A stretch of DNA of 64,000 nucleotides. It comes from Stakelama pacifica. Its GTDB lineage: Bacteria > Pseudomonadota > Alphaproteobacteria > Sphingomonadales > Sphingomonadaceae. The position numbers were made by a program, and so were the translations under genes. Positions 26,441 through 35,719 of the stretch are shown piece by piece; the stretch's first letter is position 1; every line of letters starts with the position of its first letter. Below the pieces are notes generated by a model that saw only the letters and a program-made list of their open reading frames with translations, did not search any database and was not told the DNA's origin. The DNA is taken from contig NZ_SNWD01000003.1 in assembly GCF_004361835.1 (NCBI RefSeq), forward strand, positions 1-64,000, in the 5' to 3' direction.

Positions 26441-27767
26441 TGCTCCCTCGACATCAACGCCGATACAGGCCGATCCGGCATCGCCGTCGCCAGTAACCAG
26501 CCTCAACGCGAAGACCGCGCGGCGGCAGAAGCTTCTGCTTGGCTCGTTGGGCGCACTCGCGCTTGTCGGCGGCAGCTGGTTCATCCTGGGCGGGGACGAT
26601 AGCGCGAAGAGCGATGATCCCACCGCCGCGCAGACCATCGACACGGCAGGGCTCATCAATCGCGACCTCTCGCAGCGCGAGTTCGTCGCGACTTACGGCA
26701 ACCGTCTCGATGCCGTGACCCGCGAGCAGAAGGCCATGAAGGACGCGAGCCTCCCGCGCGAGGAAATCGAATCCCAGCTGGCCGCACTCAAGGCGGAAAA
26801 CCAGGCCATGCGAGTCGACGGCCAGGCCGCAATCGATGCGATCTCGGCTGAGAACGCGGATCTCAAGTCGCGCCTCGCCAGCCAGGCCGCCCCGGCAGCC
26901 GCAAGCCTACCACCACCGGCCTATGGCCCGCAGGCGGGTGGCTACGATGCGCGCGGTCGACCGGTTCAGCCTGCCCCTGCGGGTTCTGCGCTGGGCGCAA
27001 GCGAAACCGGCCTGCCCGGTCCCGGTGAAGTCAAACTCATGAGCTTCACCGCCGACAAGGCAGGAGCCAGCGGACTGCGGGCGGCTCGCCCGGAAGCGCC
27101 GCCGGTGGTGGTCGAGGACTCGCCGGACTATCTCCCGCCCAATTCCTATGCTCCTGCCAAGGTCATCGTCGGCGTCGATGCGTCGGCGGGTGTCGCAAGC
27201 CAGACCGATCCGCTTCCCGTGGTGCTGCGCATTACCGGTCCGGCGCGATCGGTCATGCAGAACGGCAAGGTTCTGACCACGCGGCTTCAGGGCTGCATCG
27301 TCAATGGCGCAGCGCGCGGCGATCTCTCGTCCGAGAAGGTTTATGTGAAGCTGGCGCGGATGACCTGCGACCAGCCCGGCGGGCGCGTCGCGGTGAGCGA
27401 GGTCAAAGGCTTCATCAGCTTTGCTGGAAAATCGGGCGTGCGTGGCCGTGTCGTCAGCCGCGAGGGCAGCCTTGTCAGCCAGGCTCTGCTTGCCGGGATT
27501 GTCGGCGGGTTCGGGCGCGGCTTTTCGGCGAACGCCAACAGCGTCTTCTCCGGCGTCACGACCAATGCCGATGGCACCCGCTCGAAGCTCTCTGCCGGCG
27601 ACATCCTCGGCGGTGGGCTCGGCCAGGGCGCTGCCGATGCCGCCGATACGGTCAGCAAATATCTGATCGAGCGCGCCGAACAATACCAACCCGTCGTCGA
27701 GATGCCGACCGGCATCGATGTCGAGATCGTCTTCCTCGACGGCGTCTACGTGAGGAACTCCCAATGA
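26433..27767 (+). CDS. traB: TraB, VirB10-like T4SS core component
   Basis: This 444-residue protein has a cytoplasmic N-terminus, a membrane helix at about residues 33-50 (LLLGSLGALALVGGSWFIL), a coiled-coil stretch (RLDAVTREQKAMKDASLPREEIESQL), a Pro-rich linker and a C-terminal VirB10/TraB domain. That domain includes VVLRITGPARSVMQNGKVLTTRLQGCIVNGAARGDLSSEKVYVKL and the ending PTGIDVEIVFLDGVYV. It spans the envelope and connects the inner channel to the TraK/TraV ring. The start at 26433 lies inside the traK end (ATGACTGA). The frame extends further upstream but without an initiation signal. Confidence 0.92.
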   Translation: MTDAPSTSTPIQADPASPSPVTSLNAKTARRQKLLLGSLGALALVGGSWFILGGDDSAKSDDPTAAQTIDTAGLINRDLSQREFVATYGNRLDAVTREQKAMKDASLPREEIESQLAALKAENQAMRVDGQAAIDAISAENADLKSRLASQAAPAAASLPPPAYGPQAGGYDARGRPVQPAPAGSALGASETGLPGPGEVKLMSFTADKAGASGLRAARPEAPPVVVEDSPDYLPPNSYAPAKVIVGVDASAGVASQTDPLPVVLRITGPARSVMQNGKVLTTRLQGCIVNGAARGDLSSEKVYVKLARMTCDQPGGRVAVSEVKGFISFAGKSGVRGRVVSREGSLVSQALLAGIVGGFGRGFSANANSVFSGVTTNADGTRSKLSAGDILGGGLGQGAADAADTVSKYLIERAEQYQPVVEMPTGIDVEIVFLDGVYVRNSQ

Positions 27768-28654
27768 CCCCTGCCGCAAACGATCCAACCCCCACCAAGC
27801 CGCGGCGCTGGCTGCGACCGGTGGCGACCGTTGCTGCCGTCGTCGCCCTGTCAGCCGCAACCGGTTGGGGCGTGGCCAGCCTCGCTTCCCCGGCCCAGGC
27901 TCCCGACACGGCCAAGGTGCGCGCCGCACTTAAGCTGCGTCTCCCGAAGACGCCGATCGATGCGATTACCTGCGATGGCCTTGGCGGCCTGTGCGAAGTC
28001 GCCTCGAAATCGACGCTGTTCTACGTCGATCGCGCGGCCAAATATCTGGTGATCGGGCGCATCTACGACATGGAGGCGCGGCAAGACCTGACGGCAGCCC
28101 GTCTCCTCGCACTCAACCCAGACTTGCTGGCTGCTGGTGCTGCACGGCGGAGCAATGCCAACGAAGATAGCCAGCCCGCCCCGCGCGCCACCCCGCAGAA
28201 GGTATCGCTCGCCGGCCTGCCCGCGAACGGCGCGATCACCTGGGGACCAGCCAACGGCCCCAAGGTCGTCGTTTTCTCCGATTTCCACTGCGGCTACTGC
28301 AAGAAGCTCGAAGCCGAACTGAAGGCGATCGGCGCGCGCGTCGAGGAGCGGCCCATTTCGATCTTCGGGGCCGACAGCCGCCGCGATGCCGAACGGGTGC
28401 TGTGCTCGCCGCGCCCCGAGCTGTCCCTGCATATGGCCTATTCGGGTCTCGCCCTCGCCAATCCAAAGCCCTGTGACACCAGCGGGCTCGATGCCAACGA
28501 AGCCTTTGCCAAGGCCCATGGCTTCAACGGAACGCCGGTGGTCGTACGCCCGTCGGACGGCGCGATCCTTGAAGGATATCGCCCGGCTTCCGTGCTCCGT
28601 GAATTCCTCAAGCCCGCGAAAGCGGTCGCCCTCGCTCCGGCCAAGAAAGGATAA
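27764..28654 (+). CDS. DsbC-like thiol:disulfide isomerase of the tra operon
   Basis: This 296-residue protein has an N-terminal membrane anchor (residues 23-45), a small dimerisation-like region with a CDGLGGLCEV disulphide, and a thioredoxin fold at 165-285. The active site is FHCGYCKKLE (Cys176-Cys179), and the cis-Pro loop is NGTPVV. DsbC-type proteins repair disulphides of cysteine-rich envelope proteins; TraU, TraN and TraH downstream are Cys-rich likely clients. It overlaps traB by ATGA. Often named DsbC or TrbB in such clusters. Confidence 0.85.
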   Translation: MTPAANDPTPTKPRRWLRPVATVAAVVALSAATGWGVASLASPAQAPDTAKVRAALKLRLPKTPIDAITCDGLGGLCEVASKSTLFYVDRAAKYLVIGRIYDMEARQDLTAARLLALNPDLLAAGAARRSNANEDSQPAPRATPQKVSLAGLPANGAITWGPANGPKVVVFSDFHCGYCKKLEAELKAIGARVEERPISIFGADSRRDAERVLCSPRPELSLHMAYSGLALANPKPCDTSGLDANEAFAKAHGFNGTPVVVRPSDGAILEGYRPASVLREFLKPAKAVALAPAKKG

Positions 28655-28659
28655 TCGTC

Positions 28660-29403
28660 ATGGGATTTTCCCACCGTATTCTCGCCTCTGCCTGCCTTGC
28701 CGTGCTGACCAGCGGCTGCGCCACCTTCGGCACCAATATCGAAGGCGATTTCACCTGTCGTGCCCCCAAGGGCGACTGCGCACCCAGCCAGGTGATCGAT
28801 GCGCGCGCGACCAGGGATTTGTCCGCGACCGGACCGGTCCAGGATAGGCTGCGTCCGCCTGTTTCCGTCGCGTCCGGCGATCAGGGCCGCACCTCCGAAC
28901 GGACGCTCAGGATCGTCTTTCCGGCGCACATCGATGAGACCGGAACGCTGCACGACGATGCGGTCGCCTGGGCGGTCGTCGAAAATCCGCGCTGGGCCGC
29001 AGAACTGCGCCGCAAGGCAGGCGAGGATACCGCCCCGCCGCTGATGCGGCAGCTCAGGCGCCAGCTAAAGGCCGCGCAGGCCAAGAGCGATCTCCTGAAC
29101 GAAACCACGGCCCTTCCCCCGGCCGAACAGCCTGAAGCCGAGACGTTCGATCTCGGACAACCCTTTCAGCCTTTGTCCTCGCTTGAGGACATCCCCTCTG
29201 CCTCGCCGCTGGTCCTCCCCTCCACGGCGCGCGAGGCGGTTGCCGGTGCGAGCGCACCGGCGGTCGAGGGGTTCGACATGGCGCAGCCCCCGCATGATCG
29301 AACCCCTCGGCCCTCTGCCGACAAGGCCCCGCTGATCTTCCCGACCATCGAGGCGATCGAGGCCGCCAAGAACGCCGCCAAGGCACAGAAGGAGCCCAAG
29401 TGA
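28660..29403 (+). CDS. traV: TraV, outer-membrane lipoprotein of the F-type T4SS
   Basis: This 247-residue lipoprotein has lipobox LTSGC (Cys20) followed by the TraV pattern ATFGTNIEGDFTCRAPKGDCAPSQVIDAR, with the two conserved cysteines. TraV corresponds to VirB7 and anchors the TraK ring in the outer membrane. The longer C-terminal half (residues 120-247) is Pro/Ala/Glu-rich and poorly conserved. GAAAGGA precedes the ATG. Confidence 0.87.
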   Translation: MGFSHRILASACLAVLTSGCATFGTNIEGDFTCRAPKGDCAPSQVIDARATRDLSATGPVQDRLRPPVSVASGDQGRTSERTLRIVFPAHIDETGTLHDDAVAWAVVENPRWAAELRRKAGEDTAPPLMRQLRRQLKAAQAKSDLLNETTALPPAEQPEAETFDLGQPFQPLSSLEDIPSASPLVLPSTAREAVAGASAPAVEGFDMAQPPHDRTPRPSADKAPLIFPTIEAIEAAKNAAKAQKEPK

Positions 29404-31949
29404 TGGCCGAGAAACTCAAGACGATCGTTGACAGGCTCCTCACCGGTCTTCTGGGCGATGCCGAGCACGCTGAACATGACCGGCCTGCCCTGATGCTCGA
29501 TCTGCTGTCGGACTGGCTTCCTTACCGGGTCTACGATCCGGCGAGCCGGCTCTATTTCAACGCGCGCTCGAAAGGCTTCGTGCTTTCAGTCACTCCCCTG
29601 ATCGGGGCGGACGAACGCACCGGCGAGATCCTCGGGTCATTCTTTTCCGAGGGACTTCCGGCAGGCGCCTGTCTCCAGGTCCTGCATCTTGCCTCTCCGC
29701 GCATCAGCCGGATCGTCGCACCCTGGTTTGCGCCGCGCTATGTCCAGGGCGGCGTCTACGAGGCGATTGCCCGTCACCGCGCACATCGGCTCTACGGCCT
29801 CGTCTGGGAATCGGGTTCGCAGGACGCGCCCTTTCACGCCCGGCACCATCAGGTCATCGTCTCGGTCGGCGTGCCTGCCGCCAAGGCGGTCAGCAACGAA
29901 GATCTCAAGCAGACCCGCGACGGCCTCATCGCCATGCTGAAGTCGCTCAATCTGGGCGTTGCCGAAGTCGAACCACAGCAACTGATCGCCATCATCGACG
30001 ACCTGACTTCGCCGACCACCGCGCCGCAAGACGATGCCGTGCCCTATAATCCGAACGACGCGATCGCGGCCCAGGCGATCCGGCACGATATCGAGCTCGT
30101 CATCCACGAAGACCGGATGCGGCTCGTCACCGAGCGGTTTCGTGCGACGGGCAAGATCGAAGACGGCGTTCCCGAGATCGGCACGGTCTACCCCGATGCC
30201 TTCGACGTGCGGCATTTTTCCTCGCGCAACATGCCCCAGCGCTGGGCGCCGTGGGAATGCGCGCGGCTCATTGGCGACATGTTCACCGACAAGCTGCGCT
30301 TCCCCTGCCCGGCCGCGACGATGCTGTGCCTCGTCTATCCCGACCAGGAAGCCGCTTCGGCCAAGGCCGGCTTCAAGTTCATGCGTACGACGAGCCTTGC
30401 TGGAACGCGCAGTGCGCGTTTTCTGCCCCGCATCGGCGAGCAGGCGGCAGAGTGGCAGCATGTGCAATCCGAGCTGCAGGAAGGCCGACGTTTGGTGCGG
30501 GTCTTCTATGGCCTGACGACCTACTCCCCGCTCGGCCGCGGGGACCGCGACGAACGCGCGATCAAGTCGATCTACAAGGCGGCGGGCTGGGATCTTGCCG
30601 ATGAGCGATACCTGCAGATCCAGGGGCTGCTCGCGGCCATGCCGATGACGCTGGCCGATGGGCTTGGTGCGGACATGGAGCGCCTCAAGCGCTTCAAGAC
30701 CGTGCTCTCGACGACAGCGGCCAATATCGCTCCCATGCAGGGCGAGTATCTCGGCAGCGTCCATCCGCACCTGCTGTTCGTCGGCCGGCGCGGCCAGCCC
30801 TTCTTCTGGTCGCCGTTCGAGAACGATGCTGGCAACCACAATGTCGCGATCTGCGGCAAGTCGGGATCGGGGAAGTCTGTGCTGCTGCAGGAAATGTGCG
30901 CGGCGCTTCGGGGTGCGGGCGCGCAGGTCGTGGTCATCGACGACGGACGCAGCTTCGAGCATTCGGTGAAGCTGCAAGGCGGCCGGTTCGTCGAGTTCAC
31001 GATGAAGGCGGGCTTCTGCCTCAATCCGTTCTCGATGATCGATGGCGAGCGCGCGGCCGAAGACGAGGATTACCGGCTCGACTGCTTCGGCATGGTCAAG
31101 GCGATCGTCGGCCAGATGGCGCGGCACAGCGCAAAGCTTAACGACACCGAGCGCGGCCTGATCGATCGGGCGGTCAACATGGTCTGGAGCGAACGGGGCG
31201 TCGATGCCTCGATCACCGGCGTCGGCGAAGCACTGACCGGTCTCGGCAATGAAGCCGCGAGCGATCTCGCCACCGCGCTTGCGCCATACATGGCCGGCGG
31301 CACCTATGGCGCCTTCTTCGAAGGCCAGGCAAGCCTCGATCTCGACACCGATTTCACCGTCTTCGAGATGTCGGACCTTGCCGCCCGCGAGGAACTGCGC
31401 AGCGTCGTACTCTCGGCGATCATGTTCATGACCAGCCAGGCCATGACCCGCAGCCCGCGCTCGGTGAGGAAGCTGCTGCTGATCGATGAGGCGTGGTCGA
31501 TGCTCAAGGGCGGCTCGATGGGCGAGTTCGTCGAAACCTATGCCCGCACCTGCCGCAAATATGGCGGGGCGCTGGCAACTGCGACGCAGTCACTCAACGA
31601 CTATTACAAGTCCGACGGCGCGACCGCTGCGCTCGAAAACAGCGACTGGATGCTGATCCTCCAGCAGAAGCCCGAGACGATCGCCGATTTCAAGGCGTCG
31701 AAGCGCCTCGACATGGACGATCGCACCGAGACCCTGATCCGCAGCCTGAAGCGTTCGGGGAGCGACTATTCGGAAGTCTTCATCAAGGGCCCGGAGACCG
31801 AAGCCATCGGCCGGCTCGTCCTCGACGACTATTCGGCGACGCTGTTCTCAAGCTCGCCCCAGACCTTTGCCGCGATCGATGCCGAAATCGCGCGCGGCCA
31901 CCAGCTTGCCGACGCGATCGAACGGATCGCCTTTGCCAATCGAACCTGA
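29403..31949 (+). CDS. traC: TraC, VirB4-type T4SS ATPase
   Basis: This 848-residue cytoplasmic ATPase powers pilus assembly. Walker A is GKSGSGKS at residues 485-492, and Walker B is in SVRKLLLIDEAWSML near 695. TraC-specific pieces include the TraC_F N-terminus (LSDWLPYRVYDPASRLYFN), QRWAPWECARLIGDM and the C-terminal KRSGSDYSEVFIKGPETEAIGRLVLDDYSATLFSSSP. ATG 29403 overlaps the traV stop; GTG 29400 is directly in front. It follows traV as in F plasmids. Confidence 0.95.
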   Translation: MAEKLKTIVDRLLTGLLGDAEHAEHDRPALMLDLLSDWLPYRVYDPASRLYFNARSKGFVLSVTPLIGADERTGEILGSFFSEGLPAGACLQVLHLASPRISRIVAPWFAPRYVQGGVYEAIARHRAHRLYGLVWESGSQDAPFHARHHQVIVSVGVPAAKAVSNEDLKQTRDGLIAMLKSLNLGVAEVEPQQLIAIIDDLTSPTTAPQDDAVPYNPNDAIAAQAIRHDIELVIHEDRMRLVTERFRATGKIEDGVPEIGTVYPDAFDVRHFSSRNMPQRWAPWECARLIGDMFTDKLRFPCPAATMLCLVYPDQEAASAKAGFKFMRTTSLAGTRSARFLPRIGEQAAEWQHVQSELQEGRRLVRVFYGLTTYSPLGRGDRDERAIKSIYKAAGWDLADERYLQIQGLLAAMPMTLADGLGADMERLKRFKTVLSTTAANIAPMQGEYLGSVHPHLLFVGRRGQPFFWSPFENDAGNHNVAICGKSGSGKSVLLQEMCAALRGAGAQVVVIDDGRSFEHSVKLQGGRFVEFTMKAGFCLNPFSMIDGERAAEDEDYRLDCFGMVKAIVGQMARHSAKLNDTERGLIDRAVNMVWSERGVDASITGVGEALTGLGNEAASDLATALAPYMAGGTYGAFFEGQASLDLDTDFTVFEMSDLAAREELRSVVLSAIMFMTSQAMTRSPRSVRKLLLIDEAWSMLKGGSMGEFVETYARTCRKYGGALATATQSLNDYYKSDGATAALENSDWMLILQQKPETIADFKASKRLDMDDRTETLIRSLKRSGSDYSEVFIKGPETEAIGRLVLDDYSATLFSSSPQTFAAIDAEIARGHQLADAIERIAFANRT

Positions 31950-31981
31950 CTTCTCCCTCCATCCAAGGACACCCAAAACCG

Positions 31982-32377
31982 ATGCCACTCCATCTCGTCA
32001 CGCCTATCGACCGGGCCCAGGACGCCCGTGCCGACAGCGACAGCCTCGAATTGCCGGACAAGGGCTGGCGGTCTCATGCCGCCGACCTTTGCTACATCGT
32101 GCTTCGCGGCAGCACCTTCCTCGCCTCGAGCTACCTCATGGCGCTCGGGCTCCCGCTGCTCTTCTTCCTTCTGATTTCCGGCGGAGATGCCGGGGTCTTC
32201 TTCGCCCATCTCGCCAATATTTCGGACCGCTTTCTCGGCGCCGAGCAAGGCCGCCAGATCGGCTTCCTCGACGAGTTCAAGTTCGTGCTCATCGGTGTCG
32301 CAACGCTCGTCGTGGTCTGGCGCCTGCCGCGCTTCATCAACGATCTCGAGCGCGAGCTTTCGGGAGAAAAGCTGTGA
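31982..32377 (+). CDS. small membrane protein between traC and trbI
   Basis: This 131-residue protein has two hydrophobic segments (residues 48-65, SSYLMALGLPLLFFLLISG, and 103-118, FVLIGVATLVVVWRLPRF). ATG 31982 is chosen because the frame upstream lies within traC and this start opens the unique region. I do not recognise the family. Proteins of this size and place recur in F-type clusters of alphaproteobacterial conjugative elements. Its stop overlaps the trbI GTG start (GTGA). Confidence 0.65.
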   Translation: MPLHLVTPIDRAQDARADSDSLELPDKGWRSHAADLCYIVLRGSTFLASSYLMALGLPLLFFLLISGGDAGVFFAHLANISDRFLGAEQGRQIGFLDEFKFVLIGVATLVVVWRLPRFINDLERELSGEKL

Positions 32378-32781
32378 AGAACATATTGGCAACAGAGTCC
32401 CTGCGCGGCCGCATGGGTGCGGTGAACTGGACCGCCGTCGCGCTCGGGTTGAGCATGGTCGGCTCGGCGCTCTGGGGTGTCTGGGCTACCGACAAGCTTC
32501 TCGCGCTCGACAAGCGCGAAGTGGTGACCGTGCAACTGAGCCGCATCATGGGCGACTTCATCGAAGCCGAGGCGCGCGCGGGAAGACCGCCAGAAGAAAC
32601 CAAGATGCGCGTCCAGGCCTATCTCCAGGCGGTCGAAGCCTCGGTCGAACATCTGGGCCGCGAGGGCCGCACGGTCCTTGTCGCCGAAGCGGTGGTGGCT
32701 GGCAGCACGCCCGATCTCACCGAAGCCGTGCGCGCCGATGTCGCGCGCCGCGTGGGAGCCATTCCCGATGCGCGCCGCTGA
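32374..32781 (+). CDS. trbI: TrbI-like F-type conjugation protein
   Basis: This 135-residue protein starts at GTG 32374, overlapping the previous stop. One N-terminal membrane helix (WTAVALGLSMVGSALWGVWATD) is followed by a periplasmic helical domain (VVTVQLSRIMGDFIEAEARAGRPPEE) typical of TrbI, an inner-membrane protein that affects pilus retraction in F. It lies between traC and the S26 peptidase and overlaps the latter by 14 bases. Confidence 0.75.
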   Translation: MKNILATESLRGRMGAVNWTAVALGLSMVGSALWGVWATDKLLALDKREVVTVQLSRIMGDFIEAEARAGRPPEETKMRVQAYLQAVEASVEHLGREGRTVLVAEAVVAGSTPDLTEAVRADVARRVGAIPDARR

Positions 32782-33292
32782 TCTTGTCCTCCACTCGCCA
32801 ACCGGGCGGCGCCTCGCGCTGTGGGCAGGGCTTGGCGCGGCAACGCTCGCGCTCACCTCGCTCGCCGCCTTCTCGAAGGACCATGCGCTGATGATCAACG
32901 CCAGTCCGAGCCTGCCTTACTGGGCGATCTGGCTCGATCGGGGCGCGCTGCCGCAGCGCGGCGAGATCATCCTGTTCGATCCGCCCGCTTCACCGCTGCT
33001 CGAAAGGCACTTCGGCAAGAAGCCCAAGCCGTTCGGCAAAAAGGTGAGCGGAATGCCCGGCGACATCGTGACCGAGAAGGAGCGCAGCTTCTTCGTAAAT
33101 GGCCGCAAGGTTGCGGTAGCCAAGCGCGCAAGCCGTTTCGGCGAGCCGCTGGCTCTCGGTCCGACGGGCGTGGTGCCTCAAGGCTGCTATTTCGTCACCA
33201 CCGCGCACAAGGACGGTTTCGACAGCCGCTATGCGGCGATCGGGTGGATCTGCGCCAGGCGCATTCTCGGGGTCGGGAGGCCGATCCTGTGA
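32768..33292 (+). CDS. S26-family conjugative signal peptidase (TraF type)
   Basis: This 174-residue membrane-anchored peptidase has an N-terminal helix (LALWAGLGAATLALTSLAAF). The S26 catalytic serine lies in INASPSLPYW (probably Ser48), and the lysine in GKKVSGMPGD (Lys91). The closing motif GYFVTTAHKDGFDSRYAAIGWI corresponds to the SxxSxDSR box. In this cluster it may process the pilin or other exported Tra proteins. The start at 32768 overlaps trbI; its stop overlaps the traW GTG. Confidence 0.87.
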   Translation: MRAADLVLHSPTGRRLALWAGLGAATLALTSLAAFSKDHALMINASPSLPYWAIWLDRGALPQRGEIILFDPPASPLLERHFGKKPKPFGKKVSGMPGDIVTEKERSFFVNGRKVAVAKRASRFGEPLALGPTGVVPQGCYFVTTAHKDGFDSRYAAIGWICARRILGVGRPIL

Positions 33293-33933
33293 CACCGCTG
33301 CGCGCCGCCCCATTCCTCGTAGTTGCTCTTCTGATGGCCGCGCCGGCAAGCGCCCGCGACTACGGCCAGCAAGGCACGGTCTGGTCCGTGATCGAGCCTG
33401 ACCTGCTCGAGCAAATCCATGCGCGTCTCACCCATCTCGAGAAGACCGGCGAGACGGCCAAGCTCAACGAGGAGCTGAAGCGGCGCACGATCGCGCGCGT
33501 CAACCGCCCTGAGCCAGTCGCGGGGATCAATGCCGCGGCGGCGGCGCGTAGCTGGCGGTTTGATCCGACGATCAGCGTGGAGCGCGACATTGCCGACGAC
33601 AAGGGCCGGGTGATCGTCGCCGCCGGAACTCGGGTTAATCCGCTCGACACCGTACCGCTGCGTGTGCCGCTGGTTTTCCTCGACGGCGATGATCCCGAGC
33701 AGCTTGCCTGGGCAACCCGGCGCTATGCCAGCACCAAGGCCAAACTCATCCTCATTCGCGGCGCGCCGCTTGAACTGATGAAGGCCCGCCAGCGCCGCTT
33801 CTATTTCGACCAGGGCGGCAACCTCGTGAAGCATTTCGGCATCCAAGCCGTGCCCGCAACCGTCGAGCAGCAGGGCCGCGTGCTCATCGTCACCGAGCAG
33901 CCGGTTCGCCCCAAGGAGCGCGCATCGTCATGA
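33289..33933 (+). CDS. traW: TraW, periplasmic pilus assembly protein
   Basis: This 214-residue exported protein starts at GTG 33289 in a GTGA overlap. It has a signal peptide ending APASARDYG. TraW hallmarks are ARDYGQQGTVWSVIEPDLLEQI at the mature start, WRFDPTISVERDI and NPLDTVPLRVPLVFLDGDD. TraW acts with TraU and TrbC in pilus assembly and mating-pair stabilisation. Its stop overlaps the traU start by ATGA. Confidence 0.9.
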   Translation: MTPLRAAPFLVVALLMAAPASARDYGQQGTVWSVIEPDLLEQIHARLTHLEKTGETAKLNEELKRRTIARVNRPEPVAGINAAAAARSWRFDPTISVERDIADDKGRVIVAAGTRVNPLDTVPLRVPLVFLDGDDPEQLAWATRRYASTKAKLILIRGAPLELMKARQRRFYFDQGGNLVKHFGIQAVPATVEQQGRVLIVTEQPVRPKERASS

Positions 33934-34958
33934 GCATAAAAAATCGTCTTCTCACACGGATATGCTGCGCGCTCCTTGCATGCAGTCTCAGCCTTGCTGC
34001 GGCTTCGCCAGCGCAGGCTTCTGCCGGTCCGGGCCGCTGCACAGGCAAGTTCGTCAATCCGATCACGGACATCTGCTGGTCGTGCCTGTTTCCGATCTCG
34101 GTTGGCGGTCTGAAGATCTGGCCGTCGAGCCGTCCCGATACGAGCAACCCGACGCTTCCCGTTTGCCTCTGCGGTTTGCGGCCGGGCATTGCCATGGGCT
34201 TCTGGGAGCCCGTGCGGCTTGCCGACGTCAGCATGAAGCCCTGGTGCTTCGTCAATCTCGGCGGGATGAAACTCGATCCCGGCTTCGACATCGGGTTCAA
34301 GTCGATGGCGGGACCCTCGGCGGTGGGCGGGGCGACGCAGTACAATTCGCAGTGGCATGTCCATTGGTATGCCTATCCGCTGATCTACTGGATGGAGATC
34401 GTCGCCGATTTCCTGTGCCTGGAATCGGGCTCGGTCGACATTCTCTACATCACCGAGATCGATCCGCTCTGGCAGGACAGCGAACTCACCGCGATCATCA
34501 ATCCCGAAGCGGTTCTCTTCGCCAATCCGCTCGCGCTTGCGGCCTGTGCGGCTGACTGCGTTGCTGCGACGGCCAAGCTCCCGACCGACGAACTTTTCTG
34601 GTGTGCGGGATGCCAGGGAAGCATGTATCCTTTGAACGGCAATGTCTCGGCGACGATTGGGCACGTCCAGGCATCGCGGCTCGCCCTCGCCCGCTTCTCC
34701 TATAAGCTCCACCGCGAACTCGTGGCCTGGGGCACGATGGGCAGCAAGGGGCTCTGCGGCAAGTATCTGATGCCGGTGCTGAGGAAGCAGCAATACCGCT
34801 TCCAGGCCACCAATCCCAATCCGCAGACCAAGGGCCGCTACGCCTGCGCGCCCATTGGCGCATCCACAACCTTCATGTCGGCAGGCCAGGTCTATCCCGC
34901 CATCGGCGAGGACATGGGCTATCTGGTCTGGCGCAAACGGAACTGCTGCGCGTTATGA
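33930..34958 (+). CDS. traU: TraU, periplasmic DNA-transfer protein
   Basis: This 342-residue protein has a signal peptide (ALLACSLSLAAASPAQASA) and a cysteine-rich mature part with the TraU pattern CTGKFVNPITDICWSCLFPISVGG and GFWEPVRLADVSMKPWCFVNLGG. About ten further cysteines follow, probably disulphide-linked and served by the DsbC-like protein. TraU is needed mainly for DNA transfer and less for pilus formation in F. Flanked by ATGA overlaps. Confidence 0.93.
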   Translation: MSIKNRLLTRICCALLACSLSLAAASPAQASAGPGRCTGKFVNPITDICWSCLFPISVGGLKIWPSSRPDTSNPTLPVCLCGLRPGIAMGFWEPVRLADVSMKPWCFVNLGGMKLDPGFDIGFKSMAGPSAVGGATQYNSQWHVHWYAYPLIYWMEIVADFLCLESGSVDILYITEIDPLWQDSELTAIINPEAVLFANPLALAACAADCVAATAKLPTDELFWCAGCQGSMYPLNGNVSATIGHVQASRLALARFSYKLHRELVAWGTMGSKGLCGKYLMPVLRKQQYRFQATNPNPQTKGRYACAPIGASTTFMSAGQVYPAIGEDMGYLVWRKRNCCAL

Positions 34959-35719
34959 AAATACTCCCTCATCTCCTTGTAATCGCGTCGATCACTGGCG
35001 CCGCCGCTATGGCGGGAGCCGCAGCGCAGACGAGCGAGCCGGAGCTCGATCTCGAAGCGATACGCGCCCGCGCCAAGGTCGAGGCGGGCGAAGCCGATGC
35101 GCTTGCGGCCAGTGCCCGCGCGCGCGCCGAAGCGGTCCTTAGCCAAGCCAATGCCAGCGCCGCCGAAGCCCAGGCGCACGGCAAGCGCTACACCGAGCAG
35201 GCGGCAAGATCCGCGCGGCCAGAAAGCGAGGACGTCTTCGACTTCGACAAGATGGTGGCCGACGCGGGCACCATGGCCAGCGAGGGCTTGGGTGAAGCAC
35301 CCCGCTTCATTGCCTTCGCTTCGCTCTCGATGCCGCCGGCAGCCTTGCGCGCCATGGCGGACGACGTCGCCCGCGCAGGCGGTGTGGTCGTGCTTCGCGG
35401 GCTGCCAGGGGGCAGCGCCAAGACCCTGACTGCGGCGCTCGCGAAAGTCGCAGCGGACGGCGGCAAGCTCGACGCGGTCGGCATCGATCCGCGCCTGTTT
35501 CGCGCCTTCGGGGTCGAGGCGGTCCCCACCTATGTGGTGAGCAGCAGCGATTTCGATCTCTGCGATGGCTTCGAGTGCCGGACCCAGGTTCCGCCCCACG
35601 ACCGGATGAGCGGCAATGTCAGCGTGTCCTATGCGCTCGAAACCTTCGCGCAAGGCGGTGGTCCCGGCGCGCTCCTCGCATCCCAGCATCTCGCCCGCCT
35701 GCAACGGAGTGACCCATGA
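34955..35719 (+). CDS. trbC: TrbC, F-type pilus assembly protein
   Basis: This 254-residue exported protein has signal peptide MKILPHLLVIASITGAAAMAGAAAQ, an Ala/Arg-rich helical segment (residues 30-85), then the TrbC domain. The domain begins PRFIAFASLSMPPAALRAMADDVARAGGVVVLRGLPGGS and continues IDPRLFRAFGVEAVPTYVV. It has a thioredoxin-like outline without a CxxC site. TrbC interacts with TraW in F. Overlaps traU and traN by ATGA. Confidence 0.9.
   Translation: MKILPHLLVIASITGAAAMAGAAAQTSEPELDLEAIRARAKVEAGEADALAASARARAEAVLSQANASAAEAQAHGKRYTEQAARSARPESEDVFDFDKMVADAGTMASEGLGEAPRFIAFASLSMPPAALRAMADDVARAGGVVVLRGLPGGSAKTLTAALAKVAADGGKLDAVGIDPRLFRAFGVEAVPTYVVSSSDFDLCDGFECRTQVPPHDRMSGNVSVSYALETFAQGGGPGALLASQHLARLQRSDP

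Noticed and set aside
29637..31127. Long minus-strand ORF of 496 codons inside traC
   Set aside because: Antisense to a clear VirB4-type ATPase; composition is typical of a shadow frame.
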